A DNA stretch of 44,759 nucleotides. Source: VAXT01 sp035318925. Lineage in GTDB: Bacteria; Actinomycetota; Thermoleophilia; Gaiellales; Gaiellaceae. The stretch is from positions 1 through 44,759 of the forward strand of contig DATHDS010000017.1 of NCBI GenBank assembly GCA_035318925.1. The letters run 5' to 3'. The notes below the pieces were generated by a model, which worked only from the letters and a program-made list of their open reading frames with translations, made no database searches and was not told the DNA's origin. The stretch's first letter is position 1. Every line of letters begins with the position of its first letter. This document shows, piece by piece, positions 42,939-44,759 of the stretch. The translations under genes and the position numbers were made by a program.

Positions 42939-43649
42939 ATCCTCGAGCGCATCCCTCTGGCGTTCCTCGCGGGGCTCGTCTCGGTGATCACGCCCTGCGT
43001 GCTGCCGCTCGTTCCCGGCTACCTGTCGGCGGTTTCGGCGATCGAGGCGGACCGGCTGGGACGGCCCGGGGCTGCGCGGCATGTCGCGCTCGCAAGCCTG
43101 CCGTTCATTGGCGGCTTCACGGTCGTCTTCGTCGTCCTCGGCGCAGGCGCGGCGGCGATCGGCGGCGTGCTCCCCGGCGACCGCCAGACCGAGCTCGCCG
43201 GGTTGATCCTCGTCGTCCTCGGCCTCACGTTCGTCGGGCTCCTGCCCTGGCCGGAGCGGGTGCTGGCCCCCGGGCTCCTCACCGGCGCGAGGAGGCGCGG
43301 TTCGAGCGCGCTCCTCGGTGCCGCCTTTGCGGTCTGTGCCGCGCCGTGCATCGGCAGCGTCCTGGCCTCGATCCTCGTGCTCGCGGGCGACACGAGCTCA
43401 GTGATCCGGGGAGCGGTGCTGCTCGCGGCCTACTCGGCGGGTCTCGGCCTCGCGTTCCTGCTCGCGGCCGTCGCCTTCACGCAGGCGATGGGGGCATTCC
43501 GCTGGCTCCGCGACTACTACGTCGTCCTGCGCGTCTCGGGCGGGCTGACGCTGGTCGCGCTCGGCCTGCTCCTCTTCTTCCACTACGACTGGTGGCTCCG
43601 CGTCTTTCTCAACCGCGTGTTGATCGACGTCGGGCTAGGGAACGTCTAG
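42939..43649 (+). CDS. ccdA: CcdA-type cytochrome c biogenesis membrane protein
   Basis: Six-helix DsbD-core protein that carries electrons across the membrane to TlpA/ResA-like proteins. Redox cysteines lie in VITPCVLPLVPGYLSAVS and AVCAAPCIGSVLASILV, one per helix triple. The frame opens right after the ccmH TGA (same frame), and the first helix begins ILERIPLAFLAGLVSVITPC. No ATG/GTG/TTG exists before this helix: the only canonical start is GTG 42984 inside it. GAGGG (42927-42931) is spaced 7 nt before ATC 42939, so an ATC start is proposed (236 residues); GTG 42984 would give 221. The end overlaps the opposing DUF309 gene by 15 bp. Confidence 0.88.
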   Translation: MLERIPLAFLAGLVSVITPCVLPLVPGYLSAVSAIEADRLGRPGAARHVALASLPFIGGFTVVFVVLGAGAAAIGGVLPGDRQTELAGLILVVLGLTFVGLLPWPERVLAPGLLTGARRRGSSALLGAAFAVCAAPCIGSVLASILVLAGDTSSVIRGAVLLAAYSAGLGLAFLLAAVAFTQAMGAFRWLRDYYVVLRVSGGLTLVALGLLLFFHYDWWLRVFLNRVLIDVGLGNV

Positions 43650-43973
43650 CGGGCGGAGCTCGAGGGAGCCCAGTGCCTGGGCCGCCTCCACCTGGCGCAG
43701 GAGCGCGGCGACGTCGACGCCACGGTGGCTCGGCGAGAAGGGCCCGAGACGGCGCGCCGCCTTCTCGAGCTGCCGCTCGCAGCCCGTCTTGTTGCCACGG
43801 CCCGCCTGGTACCAGGCGACGACGACGTGAACGAGCCCCTGGAAGAAGTCCTTCTCGGCGGGCTCGGCGGCGCGCCAGGCGTCCTCGAGCGCCTCGTGCG
43901 CGGCGAAGTACTCGCCGGCGCGGGCGAGGTCGAGTCCGCGGGCGAGGTCAGATTCCAGTTTGTTCGAGGCCAA
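43635..43973 (-). CDS. DUF309 domain protein
   Basis: ATG 43973, 112 residues. DUF309 is a small helical domain with the motif GEYFAAHEALEDAWR; here also KDFFQGLVHVVVAWYQAGRGNKTGCERQLEKAARRLGPF, all typical. Function unknown; the fold has conserved His, Glu and Trp residues. Divergent from the receiver-like gene (56 bp between starts) and convergent with ccdA. Confidence 0.92.
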   Translation of the reverse strand: MASNKLESDLARGLDLARAGEYFAAHEALEDAWRAAEPAEKDFFQGLVHVVVAWYQAGRGNKTGCERQLEKAARRLGPFSPSHRGVDVAALLRQVEAAQALGSLELRPLDVP

Positions 43974-44013
43974 TTTTCGCGGCCGCCACCTGGTTGCGAC
44001 GCTAACAGAGTGC

Positions 44014-44019
44014 TACGCT
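44014..44019 (+). promoter_or_regulatory. -10-like box before the receiver-like gene
   Basis: TACGCT, 9 nt before GTG 44029. A TTGCGA lies 14 nt upstream, a short spacer for a -35. Confidence 0.35.
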
Positions 44020-44028
44020 CGGGCAGCC

Positions 44029-44343
44029 GTGGCGACGATCCTCCTCGCGGGGGTGGATCTCTTCATCCGGGGCAAGCTGGAAGCGTGGCTACCCGGTCAT
44101 CATCTCGTGACGACCGACAGCGTGGATCCACCGGATCTCGTCATCGCGGACGTGGCCCGGGTCGACCCCTATGACGTAGCCGAGGCGTATCCGGACGTTC
44201 CGCTGCTCGGCTTCACGAACCACAAGGACACGGCCGGCCTGCGCCGCGCGAACGAGGCGGGCTTCGACCAGGTGGTCGCAAAATCCGCGCTCGACGAGCG
44301 TGCGCAGGAGCTGATCGACGGTCTTCTAGCGTCGATAGACTGA
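44029..44343 (+). CDS. small receiver-like (pseudo-response-regulator) protein
   Basis: GTG 44029, 104 residues. The alternating pattern ILLAGVDLFIRGKLEAWL, DLVIADVARVDPYDV, VPLLGFTNHKDTAGLRRANEAGFDQVVAKSAL follows a CheY-like beta-alpha fold with the Asp (LVIAD) and Lys (VVAKS) positions kept. The first acidic pair that binds Mg is missing (LLAGVD instead of a DD pair), so phosphorylation may be lost and the protein may bind partners only. No output domain. It sits next to a ferredoxin gene, 9 nt away. Confidence 0.7.
   Translation: MATILLAGVDLFIRGKLEAWLPGHHLVTTDSVDPPDLVIADVARVDPYDVAEAYPDVPLLGFTNHKDTAGLRRANEAGFDQVVAKSALDERAQELIDGLLASID
44336..44341 (+). promoter_or_regulatory. -10-like box before the ferredoxin gene
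   Basis: TAGACT at the end of the receiver-like gene, 11 nt before GTG 44353. Confidence 0.3.
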
Positions 44344-44352
44344 CCCGCTCTT

Positions 44353-44658
<306 letters not shown>

Positions 44659-44707
44659 CCCTGCGAGACCAAGAAGTGACTCGCTCGGCAGAGCGGTACC
44701 CCGTAGG

Positions 44708-44713
44708 TACGCT
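44708..44713 (+). promoter_or_regulatory. -10-like box before the last gene
   Basis: TACGCT, 6 nt before GTG 44720, again fitting a leaderless start. Confidence 0.4.
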
Positions 44714-44719
44714 GGCGAC

Positions 44720-44759
44720 GTGAAGCCCAAGACCCTGGATCACGTCGCCTTCTGGGTCG
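44720..44759 (+). CDS. start of a probable VOC/glyoxalase-family protein (cut off)
   Basis: GTG 44720 followed by MKPKTLDHVAFWV to the window edge. The LDHVAFWV opening is typical of the first strand of vicinal-oxygen-chelate (glyoxalase/dioxygenase) domains, where the His is a metal ligand. Only 13 residues are visible, so the assignment is weak. Confidence 0.45.
   Translation, partial: MKPKTLDHVAFWV

Overview
The window is high-GC bacterial DNA with dense, mostly plus-strand genes, many GTG/TTG starts and frequent 4-bp GTGA/TTGA/ATGA overlaps. Conserved blocks (rsmI-metG-tatD-rsmA-ispE; tRNA-Gln-glmU-prs-rplY-pth-mfd; mazG-eno; ftsB-DUF501) match the chromosome order of Actinomycetota. My guess is a deep-branching class such as Thermoleophilia, but that is inference from gene content and was not tested by a search.

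Layout. 1-2264: a cut-off Kelch protein and an LCP cell-wall ligase, both on the minus strand. 2286-9571: ROK sugar kinase, rsmI, an M23-type cell-wall protein whose reading frame runs into metG, then tatD, rsmA, ispE and a small membrane protein. 9594-10993: a 1.4-kb foreign insert next to tRNA-Gln, bounded by a copy of the tRNA 5' end and holding a lipoprotein gene and a small HTH regulator. 10994-22552: tRNA-Gln, glmU, prs, a GNAT-like gene, an unlisted 57-aa membrane protein, rplY, pth, mfd, a SurA-like foldase, mazG and eno, closed by a strong terminator.

22804-30084 is the most unusual part: seven closely packed co-directional genes for a patatin phospholipase, a four-helix membrane protein, a chagasin-type protease inhibitor, a papain-type protease, a uracil-DNA-glycosylase-like protein, an amidohydrolase and a phospholipase C-type phosphoesterase. 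None of the enzymes has a visible export signal. I know of no described system with this set. A decayed methyltransferase gene follows on the other strand.

30701-35820: pyk, a repeat-rich non-coding stretch, ftsB, DUF501, small proteins, an HTH-receiver fusion, a PAP2 phosphatase and two minus-strand membrane proteins. 35883-44759: a GAF/PP2C signalling phosphatase, a membrane-fused spermidine-synthase-like protein, a glycerophosphodiesterase, an L,D-transpeptidase, a thiol-redox/cytochrome c maturation set (TlpA/ResA-like, CcmH, CcdA), DUF309, a receiver-like protein, a 7Fe-type ferredoxin and the first codons of a probable VOC-family protein.

Two window-wide signals stand out. A TAnnnT -10-like hexamer lies 6-18 nt before many start codons, suggesting short-leader or leaderless mRNAs. 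Several genes (metG, ccdA, the amidohydrolase, PAP2) have no convincing ATG/GTG/TTG start where the conserved protein begins.
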